Below are positions 49,781 through 62,565 of a stretch of DNA of 64,000 bases, piece by piece (the stretch's first letter is position 1; every line of letters starts with the position of its first letter). The position numbers and the translations under genes were made by a program. The notes beneath the pieces are model-generated. The model had not been told where the DNA came from. It did not search any database and was given only the letters and a program-made list of their open reading frames with translations. Source of the stretch: Sindora glabra (Eukaryota; Streptophyta; Magnoliopsida; Fabales; Fabaceae); NCBI GenBank assembly GCA_020226215.1, contig CM035236.1, positions 7,817,001 to 7,881,000 on the forward strand, written 5' to 3'.

Positions 49781-50132
49781 CCATCAGCTACAACTAAGGA
49801 GATTCGATATAATTTCATACAAAAATTTCTCCAGATTGTGATCCCTGCCACCCTGGCGTGGGGTCCATAAGTTTGCGGTAGGTGCGCGTGCCACGTCAAT
49901 GCACGAGCAATTATTGCCGAATATCTTCTCGTGGCTTACAGTAATTGGCTCGTTAACTGATTCTGGCCCACATGTGAGATCCAGCTGTATGAACGGCACC
50001 AACTTCTTTAAGGTACGCAAAACAGCAGATCAGAACCAGCAAAGATACAGCGGAGAAAGAAAGCCACAACCAAACCTCGCTGGCTGACATGACAACCCCG
50101 TAGCTCAATTTGGGTGAAGGAGACTTGCGACG
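49781..50132. other. GC-richer island with ACGT-core elements
   Basis: About 350 bp of near-balanced base composition inside AT-rich DNA. It contains gccacgtca (about 49890), a G-box/ABRE-like ACGT core, and a short overlapping pair of open frames (62 and 78 codons) with no recognised motif. It could be a promoter remnant, an unrecognised exon or an RNA gene. Not assigned. Confidence 0.3.
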
Positions 50133-51751
50133 GAACGGGTATCCAGTCGAATCGAATCCAATTTTAATTTAATTGAATATGTTTTAAAAAAATCATAAAG
50201 ATTTAAATTCAGTTCGAATTTAAATTATAATAAAAAATTGATTTGTACTCAGCTTAATATTAAAATTTGATGATTTATTTAATTAGTTTAATAGTAAAAT
50301 ATTGTCAAATAGTAAACAAGCATCATATTCGATTGATTAAAAAGTAATCATTTTGATATAACATTTAATTTTTTAATAAATATATAAACTTGAAATAAAA
50401 ATTTCTTCAAAAATTAAATTAAAAATTTTTAATATTTAAAAATAATTGAAAAAAGTAATAATTTTATTAATATTAATACTTAATAAAAAGAGAATAGATT
50501 ATGAACATTTTTAATATATATTAGAAAAAAATATATTATATAAATAAACGAGTGGCTTGTGAATTAAACCAAATGAACAAAAATAAATTGTGTTCGGTTT
50601 GAATGATTAAATGAATTAAATTTTTTACTTAAATTTAATACAAACAAATTATGAGTTGAATTTTTAGTTGAGTAATCGAACAACTCGTCTCAAGAGCCAT
50701 TCATACTCACAATATTTACTTGGTTTCAACCTGGGGTGATCATTTTATGGAATAAAGTGAATAATATTATTTTTCTAATTCTTTGATTTTAATTATTATT
50801 ATATTTTTTAATTCAAACTAATCTATTATCAAATCTTAATTGATTATTTCAATTTCAATCGATTTAGAATAGTTATTAATGGGTTAAAATTTAGAAAAAT
50901 TATGATATTATAGTAGTGTAATTTATGATCATTGAACATAAAATATTAACTCCTATTTAAACACAATATGAAATTAACACTTCAAAAATCATATTCAAAA
51001 TTTGAATTATAAAAATTATAAAAAAAATTATGAAGTAGAAATTCAAAATCCATTAACCAATCAACCAAAAATTGAAATTTTCTTTTACTTTTCAATTAGT
51101 ATAAATTTTATGTGGTTAAGAATTTCTTAATTATCACTAATCAATCAATCAATTGAATTTTGAAAAAAAAATATCAATGTTGACCGATATTAGTATACTA
51201 ATTATTCTTAATTAACTAATTAAGAATTTAGTCGATCCATTAAGAGCACTTTCACATATTTTGATCATCCTTGGGTATAGGTACTTTTAAAAATGGAGCT
51301 TTTGAGTTACAAATAACAAAACTTATAATCATTCACAAATTAGGGCAATGTATAGTACTTTAGTATAGACTTCTATAAATGTCTTTTTCTAGATGAAGCT
51401 TGTAAGTTCTTAAATTTGAATTTCTTGCTTTGTCATTTTAAAAATTTAGGAAGTATTGTTCTAAGAGATTTGGTAATAATAAATAATTATTGTTATAAAC
51501 TTTAAAAATCTGATATTATATTCTATTCTTAAATTATAATAATTGTTTTTATTTCTCAATTTTCTTTGAAGATTTTATTGGTTGATGTATTGTCTATAAT
51601 CAACTCTGATATCATATGCAATGCATTTACGACCTGTTTGATTACAAGGAAAAGAGGAGAGAAAGAAATGGGTGAGAAGAAAATGATAGAGAAATTAAAA
51701 AATTTTATTGAATGAAAGAGAAATTTTCATTCTTAATTGTGGTAAATTTTA
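50133..51751. other. Gene-free AT-rich region with a TIR-like start
   Basis: 'gggtatccagtcgaatcgaa' at 50139 and 'cgaacaactcgtctcaagag' near 50680 resemble degenerate ends of a plant DNA transposon, but they do not pair well enough to define one. The rest is AT-rich and noncoding. Confidence 0.35.
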
Positions 51752-51912
51752 AGGTGCCCTTAGGGGTTTGGTACCCGAAGTGGTGTGGCAATATACAAGC
51801 TACTGGATGAAATTATTAAGTCATTGTCAAATTTTTTAAATTTATCTAATGACTTATATTTTACCACATCATCCCGAGTACCAAACCTCCAAAGATACTT
51901 TAGCAAGCACCT
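51752..51912. mobile_element. Short MITE (161 bp)
   Basis: Arms aggtgccctta...ggtttggtacccgaagtggt and, reverse complemented, aggtgcttgcta...ggtttggtactcgggatgat pair over about 70 bp. T/A-rich flanks may hide a short target duplication. It can fold into a long hairpin; no coding capacity. Confidence 0.7.
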
Positions 51913-53060
51913 TTAATTATTTTTTTTATTTTAATCTTACTATACCCTCGTTGACACAACTTTAAGGAGATGTAAAGAGCTAATTTTTGGTTGTTTTTGT
52001 TCATTCAAAGTAGTGATATTACTTATATAGTCTTTTAAATATTTTATATGCATGACTTTATTGTCATTTATATATATTTTTTCTCAAACATTAGGTGTGG
52101 TAATTAGTGTTTATATGTAATATGCTGTTTTGATTGCTTGAATATATGTAAATTGTATAATTTTAATTTCTTAATTTAAAATAATTTATTTTTATTTTCA
52201 TATATTTAATTGATACAATTATAAATTTCATGTGAAATTTCTATCAAATTTTATTAACCCTTTGCATCAAATTATAAGTTATACGATTATGTGATATTAA
52301 AACAACCATAAATAACATAAAAATATACTAACAATTTTTTTACAATTTTCTTATATTATTAATATAGTTTTATTAATCATAATATTATTATTTTTTAATT
52401 ATTATTAGTATTTGATTTACAAACTTTTTATCAATTTAATCAAATAAAAATTATTTGATTTAACTTATTATTATCAATTTAATTTATTAACTTTTTGTCT
52501 TTTTATTTTTTATCTAATCAAATAAAAATTATTTCTATCTTATTTTCTTTTTTTCCTCAACTTTCTTTTCAATCAAATGTAAGGATAAAAAGTATTTTCT
52601 TTCTTTTTTTTCTCTTCATTTTCTTTCTTTTATTATTTCTCTTACAACCAAATGAAACTCTGACAAGTCCGTATCAGTGTGTGAGGGACCTTAGAACAGT
52701 AATTTTTTATTTTTTCTAAAATTCAATTTTAATTTTTAAAAATTTTAAATTTTATTAATTTTATTTTAAAATAAAATTTATATCAATTTAATTTATATAA
52801 AAATTAAAATTTTACTTGAATTTAAAATTTTAAAAATTAAATTAATGTAAATTTTATTTAAAAATTAAATTGATAGCAATTAAAAATTTAAAGGTTTAAA
52901 ATAGAATTTTAATCTTCCTTTTTGTTTTAATTGTAAAGTGTGAGGGCACAAAAGGCGAAGCCTATGCACTCTCGAATACGTTAATCCAACGGCTGATGGT
53001 GATCCATCTCTTCGCGGGACCCACTTTATAGATGGTCAAGATGGAGTGGCAATACGACCG
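51913..53060. other. AT-rich region upstream of the AGP gene
   Basis: 52710-52900 is a self-complementary A/T-rich stretch (repeated aaattttaaa- and tttaaaattt-type words) that may be a worn MITE. From 52920 the composition becomes balanced and marks the AGP promoter. No gene seen. Confidence 0.4.
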
Positions 53061-53092
53061 TTTTGTTCTGCCCTTGGCATTTCGAAGAGGGG

Positions 53093-53100
53093 CTATATAA
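53093..53100 (+). promoter_or_regulatory. TATA box of the AGP gene
   Basis: ctatataa in a GC-rich context (ggggctatataaaccatc), 60 bp before the ATG at 53153. This spacing implies a leader of about 30 nt and fits a strongly expressed gene with a focused start. Confidence 0.75.
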
Positions 53101-53152
53101 ACCATCCGCTACTATTTCCCATCTTCGTCACTCTAGCCCGCAGACAAGCCAA

Positions 53153-54643
53153 ATGGACCGTAAAAGTGTGCTTTCTCTTGCCTTGATCTGCATTGTCGTT
53201 GCCGGTGTCGGTGGTCAATCTCCGGCGGCTGCCCCGTCAAATACGCCGGCAACTCCTGCTGTCACAACACCAGCTGCTTCCCCAGCCCAAGCTCCTTCAA
53301 AGCCTAATTCTCCGGCGCCGGTAGCTTCTCCCAAATCAGCTCCTCCAGCTTCATCTCCCAAGCTAGCTTCTCCAGCTGCATCTCCTAAGCCCGCTTCGCC
53401 AGCTTCTTCTCCCAAGCCGGCTTCCCCAGCTTCATCTCCATCAAAGGCGGTGGCGCCAGCTCCAGAGAAAAAAGCTCCAGCCGCTGCTCCGGTGAGCGCG
53501 CCACCAGCACCAGTGCCAGTGAGCTCTCCACCTGCTCCCGCTCCAGTGAGCCCGCCCCCAGCGAAATCTCCCCCTGCACCCGCACCAACAACTCCACCAG
53601 CGAGTGCTCCTCCCGCACCGGTTGCAGCACCGACAGCTGAGGTCCCCGCACCGGCGCCGAGCAAGTCTAAGAAGAAGAAGACGATCAAGAAGGGGAAGAA
53701 GCACAATGCACCTGCACCGTCACCGTTGCTAGGTCCTCCAGCACCACCCACGGGCGCTCCGGGTCCAAGTGAAGACGCAAACTCTCCAGGTCCAGCTTCC
53801 TCGAACGATGTGGTATGGGCTTCACTTTTGTTTCTTTTTCCTTTTTCTTCTCAAACATGCCCAGGTTATTATAATGTCCCTTCAGATCTGTAAGTCAAGC
53901 GAATTCATACGTGGGTTTCCAAATCTAGTTTCAGTATGAAGGCCTACAATAGTGAGCTGAGTCCAGGTTTTAGCTAAAATTGAAGTCGGTCTGGTTCATC
54001 TCTGAAGTGTGAACTAGGTAGCTGATCAATACAGAGCGTGATATAGACGCGCCTGATCTAAGAGTAGCCTGGTTGTCTTTTGTGAATATTGTCAGAATTT
54101 TGCCATTTCACGCCTACTGCCAGGCTACCATGACTGTCTGGCGTTTGGACTTTCTATAGCTTTCATATTGACGTGTATTTTCGATGTTTAAGATAGATCT
54201 CACGGGTTCTTACTATTGCTATGATTCCTCGGTTTGAAAATGCGGGGTGGTAGTGGTCTACAAGCCATTAAATTTAAATTATTTAGTTATAATTACTTAT
54301 TTTTGAATAAATATAATGAAATATTTTTAACTAAACTGTTTTTTTATGTTATTTCATTATCACAAGTTTTGAAATCTTAGAATTCACCTTCATGTGAACG
54401 AGAAACAGAGTAGAATTGACCAAAGATCAAAATGGTATGAGAAATTAAAATGTGAATTAATGTCAGAGTGACATAACTGTCTGCCTGTTTCGGAGAAAAA
54501 ATTGATTTAATTTTGGGATCTGAAATTCTGATTTCTGAAATTGTTGTATTTTACTGCAGAGTGGAGCAGAGGTCATCATGTGCTTGAAGAAAGTGTTGGG
54601 ATGCTTAGCATTGGGCTGGGCCACCCTTGTTCTAGTTATTTAA
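53153..54643 (+). CDS. Lysine-rich classical arabinogalactan protein, AGP17/18 type (2 exons)
   Basis: Exon 1 is 53153-53812 and exon 2 is 54560-54643 (donor gatgtg|gtatgg, acceptor ctgcag|agtgg), giving 247 aa. A signal peptide (SLALICIVVAGVGG, cleaved before QSPAAAP) leads into a long Pro/Ala/Ser region with SPAP, ASPKPASP and PPAPAP repeats, the substrate for proline hydroxylation and arabinogalactan addition. A Lys-rich block (SKSKKKKTIKKGKKH, aa 170-184) interrupts it and defines the lysine-rich class. After GAPGPSEDANSPGP the second exon supplies SGAEV plus a hydrophobic tail (LGCLALGWATLVLVI), a GPI-anchor signal with a likely omega site at Ser221-Gly-Ala. Unspliced, exon 1 would end in intron sequence without an anchor. 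AGP17/18 proteins sit on the outer plasma membrane and act in root-microbe contact and ovule development (family knowledge). Confidence 0.92.
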
Positions 54644-56425
54644 TTGAGAGAGATAGAGAGAGAGACCACTTCATTTCCGTTGTTTTTATATTCTTGTATT
54701 TGATTTGATTTTTTTTTTCCTCTTATTTCCACACAGTTAATATTCATTTATCACTTGTTTCCCTCAAACTCTTATTTGTTATTATTATTAATAGTATTAT
54801 CTCCGCTATCATTATGATCGATTTGGGTGTTTCCTTCGCTTGAAGGGAAGCGGTAATAGTTTTCAAGTTCTAACCACTTCAAGTTTACTAGCAGACATTC
54901 ACATTTGTTGTCTTGTCTTGGTTCGTAATCTTAAATTTCGTGATAAGCTCAATTAAAAATACAGCTAGCTAGCTGGCGGATATTCTCTACTTACAGAATC
55001 AAAATAACAAAAAGATTAAAAATGCATCTAACTAGCTGGCGGAAGAAAAATTTGAGCTTAGCATGATGCTTTGGGTATTTTCCTTGAGGTATAGCTTGTC
55101 TGTGTTGAGACCCCCAGATCTTCCCCAAGTGCTAAGCATTATGTTAGTCCTAGAAATTTTACTTGCATATTTACCATTCACAGTATCTTAAAAACGTATA
55201 TTTGATATTCCTATATTATTGGATCAACAAAAGGTATTGGCAACCATTTAAAGATTTCTTAATTATCTCATATTTGTTTCGATTAAGTGCCATCTTTTCA
55301 CTCCACTACGTATGTGACCTTATTCCATACGCATGGCTTCATCAAATTTTTATGGTTACATCTAATTTTAGGTACTCTTATAATTTATTAGTCATCTTTA
55401 TTTTCTTTATTTCATTACGCGAGAATATGCTTCAAAATATCTAGAAGTGGAGTGTGTGCAGTAATTTTGACACCTAATATTCTCCAATATCGAAGAACCG
55501 GATGATTCTACGGTTATGACAAATGACATTTCATACTGCATTAAAGTTGGATACTGAACTACATAGATTTGAAGATCATATTACCTGCAGATCAAAGCAA
55601 CAATAGGAGCTAGTACGATTCGCCTTAATGGCTACTGCAAGCCATTCCGCTTGCACGGGTTGCAGAAGCAACACAGAATGGCGTGCTAGAAAATATTCCA
55701 TCCCATTTTTTTTAATTGGATCATCGTAAAGAATTTTTTTTCCTTTTTTATTTATTATTTTGAAAATTTTAATGAAATATTAAATATTTTGTAATTTTAT
55801 CTTTTGTTATTAATAAATATTTTATTATTTAACACTCAATTTATTTGTGTTTATTTTACTTTTTTATTTTTAATTATAAAAAATGATTTTAAAAATTTTA
55901 TTAAAAATAAATACATTAAATTATTTTTTAATATCTAGAAAATTAATTAATTGTAATAAATAATAAGAAACCAAAGAAGTATGAAAGAGAGAAAGCTTAC
56001 ACTATCAGGCATTTTTTATTTGCTTTAAATTATTAAACGGGAAAGCTATCTGTAATTTTCATTTTATCTCACGAATTTTATTGCGAATAAATTAACGGGT
56101 AAATTTATGAAGAGTTTTATTTTTTAAAAAGTTAAATATTTTATTATTGAATTTTTTAATTTAGAAGTAAATACATTAAAATTAAAAATCTAAAATTTAA
56201 TATATCAAAATATAATTTACTAATAAAAATATTTAATTTTTTAAGAAATAAAATTTTTAATAATATTGTAATCCATAAAATGATGGTCTGATTCCACCGG
56301 AAGATGTTACCTTAGACGTCGCTGTTTGTAATTTTCTTGAACTGTACTGCACTCTTCTGCTTTTCTTTTGCGGCTTGCCACAATTTTATTGGTTCTACTA
56401 GTTATTGCCCTTTACTTGCTTTAGA

Positions 56426-56580
56426 AGGCAACATGCCAACGTGCAGCTCGGACCTTCGTTGGTGATAATTCACTAAATATATAGAAATTTAGTGAATTTC
56501 TACTAAAAATCTACTGCAGCTCGGACCTCTGCTTTTTCTTGCTTTGCTGCGAGGAACATGCCAACGTGCGATCATATATC
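56426..56580 (+). repeat. Local duplication with an embedded palindrome
   Basis: 'aacatgccaacgtgc' and 'tgcagctcggacct' each occur twice, around 56430-56455 and 56515-56575. Between them lies the palindrome ttcactaaat...atttagtgaa (about 56469-56496). This looks like a small rearranged insertion. Confidence 0.55.
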
Positions 56581-57826
56581 TCTCTCGGCGGCTTTACTAG
56601 GGTGAGACACCTGGGGGAGGTGGGGAAAGTAAAGGGGACTACAGTTTAGGGGTGTACTGCACCACTTTTAAAAAAATTAATTAAAAAATTTCACAGATTA
56701 GTATCGGTCTTTGGCAGAACACTGACATCTGACTAAAGATTGCCTTTAACAGTCCGCGGAACTCACACATCCGACTATGGATTTTTAAAATTTTTATTAA
56801 GGTTGTACCACTCGAGAAAATTTGTGAGTAAATAATAATGCAAGTTTTATAAAAATAATTTATAACTTTCGCAGTCTTTTGATTTTTGAAGTTGTAACTT
56901 TTATTTAAAAAGGTCTTTGATATAAATTTCAATAGCAATGAGATTATAAATTTTTACGTATTTATTACATAAAAAATTTGAACATATCTATAATTTAAAA
57001 AAAAAATTAAGAAGTTTTATATAAAAATTGAAATTTTATAACTTTTATATTAAACTCGGGTTAAAACAAAGATCTCATGTCAAAACTCAAATTTTGAAAT
57101 ATATTTCAGCATAACTCGTATGGGCCCGGTTGTTACTACCTTAGAATCGAGACGAAAGTATCCATAAAACTTCTGTAACTTTCTATATAAATCTTGGAAT
57201 GTTTTTTCTATAATTTTTTATAAGGATTTTAAAACTTTTATATTGCAAGTATGATTATTTATATTGCAAGAATTATGTAAAAAGTTATAAGATATTATAA
57301 AAAAATTATAAAATTTATGTGAAAAGTTATATTCCATAACTTATGTCATTAGGAAAAGATTATAAATTTTATATAAAAAATAACACATTTTATATATATA
57401 AAAAAAGGTCTCATAAAATCTCCATCTTTATCTAGATTGTATTGAAACATTTGAAAGAAGAATAATATTATTGGTAGTTCATTTTTTAAGAGGTTGAATA
57501 TTTTAATTATTAAATTATCTTTTTTCAAATTTTAATTAAAAATATAAATCTCAATCATTAAAGACAATCTAAATACACAATCTTTTGAGAACTTAAGCTC
57601 CCCGCAATGCTACCCTAGAAAGATCGATGCTATTGTTATTAGTAAATGTTCACTCAAATCGGTTGCCAACTATGTGACAGTTTCCTGTCACGTGGAATTT
57701 GCGCTATAAAATTTAATGCCAAATCAGTTATGTTGAAAGCTGAGTATATAAATGCAAGTTGATCTGAATTAGTGAGCATTCAATGTAAACACTCTGCATA
57801 CCGTTAATTTTGATTTGGCTTGAGTT

Positions 57827-57842
57827 CCCCCCCCCCCCCCCC
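57827..57842 (+). repeat. Poly-C tract
   Basis: A run of 16 C between t-rich flanks. Such long G/C homopolymers are unusual in this AT-rich window and may be misread in length. Confidence 0.85.
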
Positions 57843-58209
57843 TCTCTTTTTCTTCTTTTTGGTAGTTTACAGATCCCACATTAAGCCTAGAAAATGAAAT
57901 GCAAAGTCTCAAAACAACATTATGCGAGAGGGAATATAAATTTGTTAAGATTTACAGTAGAACTTTCTGTAAATCACAATAGACGAATTGAATTGTAATT
58001 CAAATTATGCTGCCATCCTTTGGCTAACGTGTATATTACAATATTCACAACCAAAAATGTGATTACAGATGATATAATATCAGAAGAAATCCTTCTATAC
58101 ATTTAACGATGTTCACTGGGTGTTGTAAGGGTGGAAATCCTAATTCTTGGAACAAAAATCTTGATCAGCAGGTGACTATGGTTGCATAAAATGTTTTTGC
58201 TACAATCTG

Positions 58210-61200
58210 TCAAGTTGTTTGAATTTGGCTCAATGGCTGAAGCTCGTGTTCTGAGCCACTCTCCCCAACAGGCTTGTACATATGCATGCCGTGCTGCTTG
58301 TTTTTCCAAATTAAGAATACCACAAATGATGATAATCCTAGAAATGTAATCAAAGCAACTAAAGCCACCACCATATAATGCTGTCGCCACCAATTCCTGC
58401 ATCATTTTAGAAAAAAATGATAATATGGAAGGTGGCTAAGATGAAAATTCCTCCCCTGTTTTCATTTTTTTAATTACAGAACAGCTTAACCTTTTCATAA
58501 ATACAAACACATGGTGGAAAATAACAATCAATTGAAACAACGGTAAATAAAACTAAAAAACAAATGTGGCAACAAATAAAAGAAAGTAAATACCGTTTTT
58601 CCGGAGATTCAATATGCCAGTCAACCAACTTATAACTTCCAAAAGTGCTAGGAAGTTGCATTTGATTTTCAGCAAGCCGGGAAATTATACTCTGTTATTT
58701 AAAAAATCACCATCAGATCAAATGGGCATTCTTCAAACATATTCAACTATGGAAATATCAACCTACCATTGCGGTCGTGTTAGACAGGTAATCAGTAGAT
58801 GCGTTTGGGGTTATGGCCCACCTAGAGAGGGAACCGTTTCCAAGAGAAGTAACGTTTAATAAGTGAACCTGAGAGCATCCATCATCCAAGAGTGTTATTT
58901 TCTAAAAATAAAATATTTTCAATAAAAATTTACCCAAAAGCAGAAATGCACTCTGACTTGGAAAAGATTAAGTGGAGCTGTATAACATCAAAACTTAAAT
59001 CTGCAACTGTGCAACAAAATGTTACAGCACTAATTTCAGCGGACCATTTTCTAACCTGTGAAGCATTAACATCCAACTCATGAGCTATAAGTCCAACCAG
59101 TTCTGTCATGCGGGGCTTCATATCGAGGTAGCTGATGTTAAATGAGATTCCAATTGTGATTTGTGTAATTTGGAGTTCCTCTGTACGTTTAAGTACATAA
59201 AAATACACAGAAAAAAGTAGAAGTTAAGAAAAGGTCATAGTGATTTCTGGGAAAAAAATAATAAGTATTATTAACTATATTTATGGAAAAGCTACATGTA
59301 AAATACAATACCTCAAATCCCATTTGAACAAAATTTCACATGTAATTCAAAATTGAATGGTTCAGATTAGATTTTTCTTTTTTTAAATAGTACTCAAGTT
59401 TTCAGCCTGAGTACCCCAGAAACACCCTATATTTATTATCATTATTAAATAGCATAGTTTCAGTTTTCAGAAGAAAAAATTTCTTTAATGTGAGTCAGCA
59501 GGTCATCATGCATCCTTAGTAAGTGTCTTGAGAATATATAAATTATATTCTGAAGACCAGCAGTTGATAATACCTGGATGTAAATTATCCTGTGAATCAG
59601 ATGGAGCAACGGCAGATTCTGAAATTGGAGGCACCGGCAAGACATCAGCCATCTGTAGTCTCTCCCATAACTCAGAACAGTTTGTTTTCCAGAAGCCAAT
59701 CTGTTTACGCTCACGATCGTACATCACAAGTGTGTTTCGGACAACAATACCTTGACCAAAAAAAATGACAGAGGAATGATCACCAGAGTTTGCAGAAGCT
59801 TAAATTTTAAAAGCTAATAATATAACACCAAAAAACTTGACTAACAAGTTCCAAAAAGAAAATGAAATGATGAAAAGCAAATGAAAGTAAACAAGATACC
59901 TCCCAAAAGAGTTGATGGATCCTTTCCATTCTGGAATACTCCCAGGCAATATGCCCCTTTCACTTTTGAATGCTTCACAAAGTTAATATTATGAATATAG
60001 GGTCAGAAAAAAAAATCAGAAATATTTGATAAACAATTTCAAGAATATATAAGCATGTCTAAATACAACAACGAATTTTATATAAAACTAACCTGGAACA
60101 TGTAATTTTCAGGAGAGAGAGAGAACTTCTGGCCACTTCCAAATACCATGTCAACAACTGGAAAGCTTTCAGAGAGTTGAGAGACATCACTGAAACAGTA
60201 GTAAATTTAATTATTAATTGAACTTCAATGGATGTTCATATTCAATCGAGTAATGCTGCAGACGTACTTTCCAGCACCAGAAAAACATATGTCTTTGTAA
60301 TTTGGATCTGGACCAGGGATCTGTTTGAAAGAATGAAGTTCCTTCATAAGCTGCAAACAGATAAATACATAGTTAGACTCATCAAAAAGGTGAAACAAAA
60401 TACATTCAGGTACTATACGATGCTGATAATGGTTGTATAGAACCTGGATGTGAGAAGCCAATGGGCCAAAGAAAAAGAAAACATACAGATGGAAAGCATC
60501 TTCAATGTATTTATACAATATAAATACAGGATGTCATACATATGCTGCCCATCAAATACACAAAATCAACGATGATTTAGGGACCCCATTAACATTTTAA
60601 TAAGGATTATGAACCATGCTATTAAGAGAGATCTGTCCATCGAGTTAAAGCAGTATTGATCTCGGCACTCCATTATTTGCAAGCTAAGAAACAACATCCC
60701 TCAGAAGTAATAATATATGTGTAATGAACATATGCTCAGGATTGGAAACACTCCAAGGTGTTTAAAATATGGAAAGTGAGACTCAAAACTGTAACTGGTT
60801 TTTAACATATTGTAATGTTAGAAAAACACTTACAGCATCTTTGAATGCGATAAATGCTGCTTCTGGCAGGTATGCATAAGTTGTACCACTATCCAGGACA
60901 GTTCCATGTTTTCCATCAAAAACCTTTGGATCTAAAGGCAGCTTCTTCCCCGCAACATGCATCTCCATCAAATTAATATTGTAATATGGACTGTCGCCAT
61001 CCCAAAACTAGAGTAAATGTGTGAGATTAATAAAATGCATGCCACCTAATATCCATAAGATAACAAATACACATACACACCTGCGTCCAGCATCTGAATA
61101 TGCAAAGACCATGCCTGATGGTGGAGATATACCACCAAGAACCATTGCTCCTCCGCCAATGTCCATTCCACCATAGCATAGCGAGAATGAATTAGTGATT

Positions 61201-62565
61201 ACTTTTTTCTCAACCAGCTGATCCACAATACTAAGATCTCCACGGCCCAAACCCATGATTCCATCAGCATGCTGACTATAAAGATCACCTGTCTCAACAG
61301 TTTCACACCCAAAAACAGCATGTTGAGGTTCAAGCTCACTCTGGTTACCAAAGGATATAACATCCTCCCCAAGGATGCCACTGCTACTACTCATTTCAGC
61401 ATACTGTCTCTCATATGTGCATTGGTTTCTGTCCTCATCACAATGGCAATCCAAGGAACATTTGACAGGTTGATAAGTGCTTGAAAGTTGTGGCTGAAAC
61501 CTTGGATCCTGTTAAAACAAAATTTGACGCTCAAATTCAATCTACTTCAGACATATTATCAGACAAGTATTACATGCACTCATAAAACAAGTAGTATATT
61601 AAAATTGATCTTTTACATGTTTAACACATAAATTCAATCTACTTCAGAATATATCATCATACAAGTGATAAATGCAAATATAAAATAAGATGTAAATAAA
61701 AATCGATCTTTTACATCCAGTTTCTCGATTCAAGATGCAAGTGATGATATTCAAAATCCACAAGAACAGAAGAGAGGCATACATAGTCACTCCATATCAT
61801 ACCATTACTTGAGCTTAACTAAGCTATAAACTAAATTATTTTGCAAAATTTAGCTTTTCTCTATTTCTAAGGTGCTCGTTATATATCAAATAAATCTAGC
61901 ATAAAAGAGAAACACTTTCCTTGGCCATCATTACCAAAAAAATCAAATGAAGGGCCATAATACCTAGTCCTCTAAACAAACGAAGGGGAAACGATGAATG
62001 CATGAATCTATTTATCTGAATATGCATAAATAACGGCTTCAAGTATGACCTGGTGCTTGCCACACTGTTCGCAATCAGCGCAGGGGACATACGTAACGGT
62101 ACTCCCCGTATCAACAATAAGAGCAAACCGCTGCGGAGGAGTCCCGATCCAAATCCTTGTAGTATAATATCTGCACCATAGAATTTTCAAAAACAGAAAT
62201 TCATATGCAAATGTCTGAATTAATCTGATGTCACAAACAAGAAGATACAAGGAACCGCACAGAATAACAGAGAGAAAAAAACCTTACCCGTATAAGAGAA
62301 GATCGTCATAGAGTCTCATGTGAGCATTGGGGGGAAGTTTGGACTCGAATCTCTGAAGATGGCGACGGCTTTTGCTGGAAACATTGGGAGTAGAATGATA
62401 TAGCGGCAAGATCATGGCTGGTCGAGCCTTATGGTAACCATTTTGATGGACCAAAATGTCGTTGGAATTACTGGAGACACCGAGAGGGATCATAGGACCA
62501 AACGGCACGAGGGAGAAGATGGTCAGGAAAACGGTGGAGATGAGCAGAGACAATGCCCGCGCCAT
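58210..62565 (-). CDS. Membrane-anchored A1 aspartic protease (12 exons)
   Basis: Exons: 62565-62288, 62170-62050, 61508-61081, 60990-60834, 60350-60268, 60189-60093, 59972-59900, 59750-59574, 59180-59056, 58868-58767, 58691-58594, 58396-58210. All introns are GT-AG; the join is in frame, 641 aa. Signal peptide ALSLLISTVFLTIFSLVPFG. Both catalytic motifs are intact: DTGST (Asp113) and DSGTT (Asp309). YYTTRIWIGTPPQ and the Cys-rich YVPCADCEQCGKH mark the atypical plant pepsin-like group without a plant-specific insert. C-terminal half: NTLVMYDRERKQIGFW, then a conserved extension, then a membrane segment at aa 588-610 (MVVALVALITFLGLSSFVVF) and a short cytosolic tail. It is a predicted secretory-pathway protease with a lumenal or extracellular catalytic domain; substrates unknown. 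It resembles the Arabidopsis At3g50050/At5g43100 type (from memory). Confidence 0.93.

Larger units (their letters stand above)
54644..58209. other. Intergenic region between the AGP and protease genes
   Basis: Begins with the AGP 3' untranslated region, which has a GA-repeat (gagagagatagagagagaga) just after the stop. It then holds a small duplicated segment with a hairpin (56426-56580), A/T-rich stretches, and a 16-C run at 57827-57842. No gene is supported; the open frames at 55163-55444 and 56681-56938 lack any family trait. Confidence 0.5.

Noticed and set aside
53215..53751. Long minus-strand open frame (178 codons, Gly/Ala-rich) opposite the AGP
   Set aside because: It is the reverse reading of Pro/Ala/Ser codons in AGP exon 1; the plus strand has a signal peptide, Lys-rich block and anchor exon, while the minus frame shows only low-complexity Gly/Ala.
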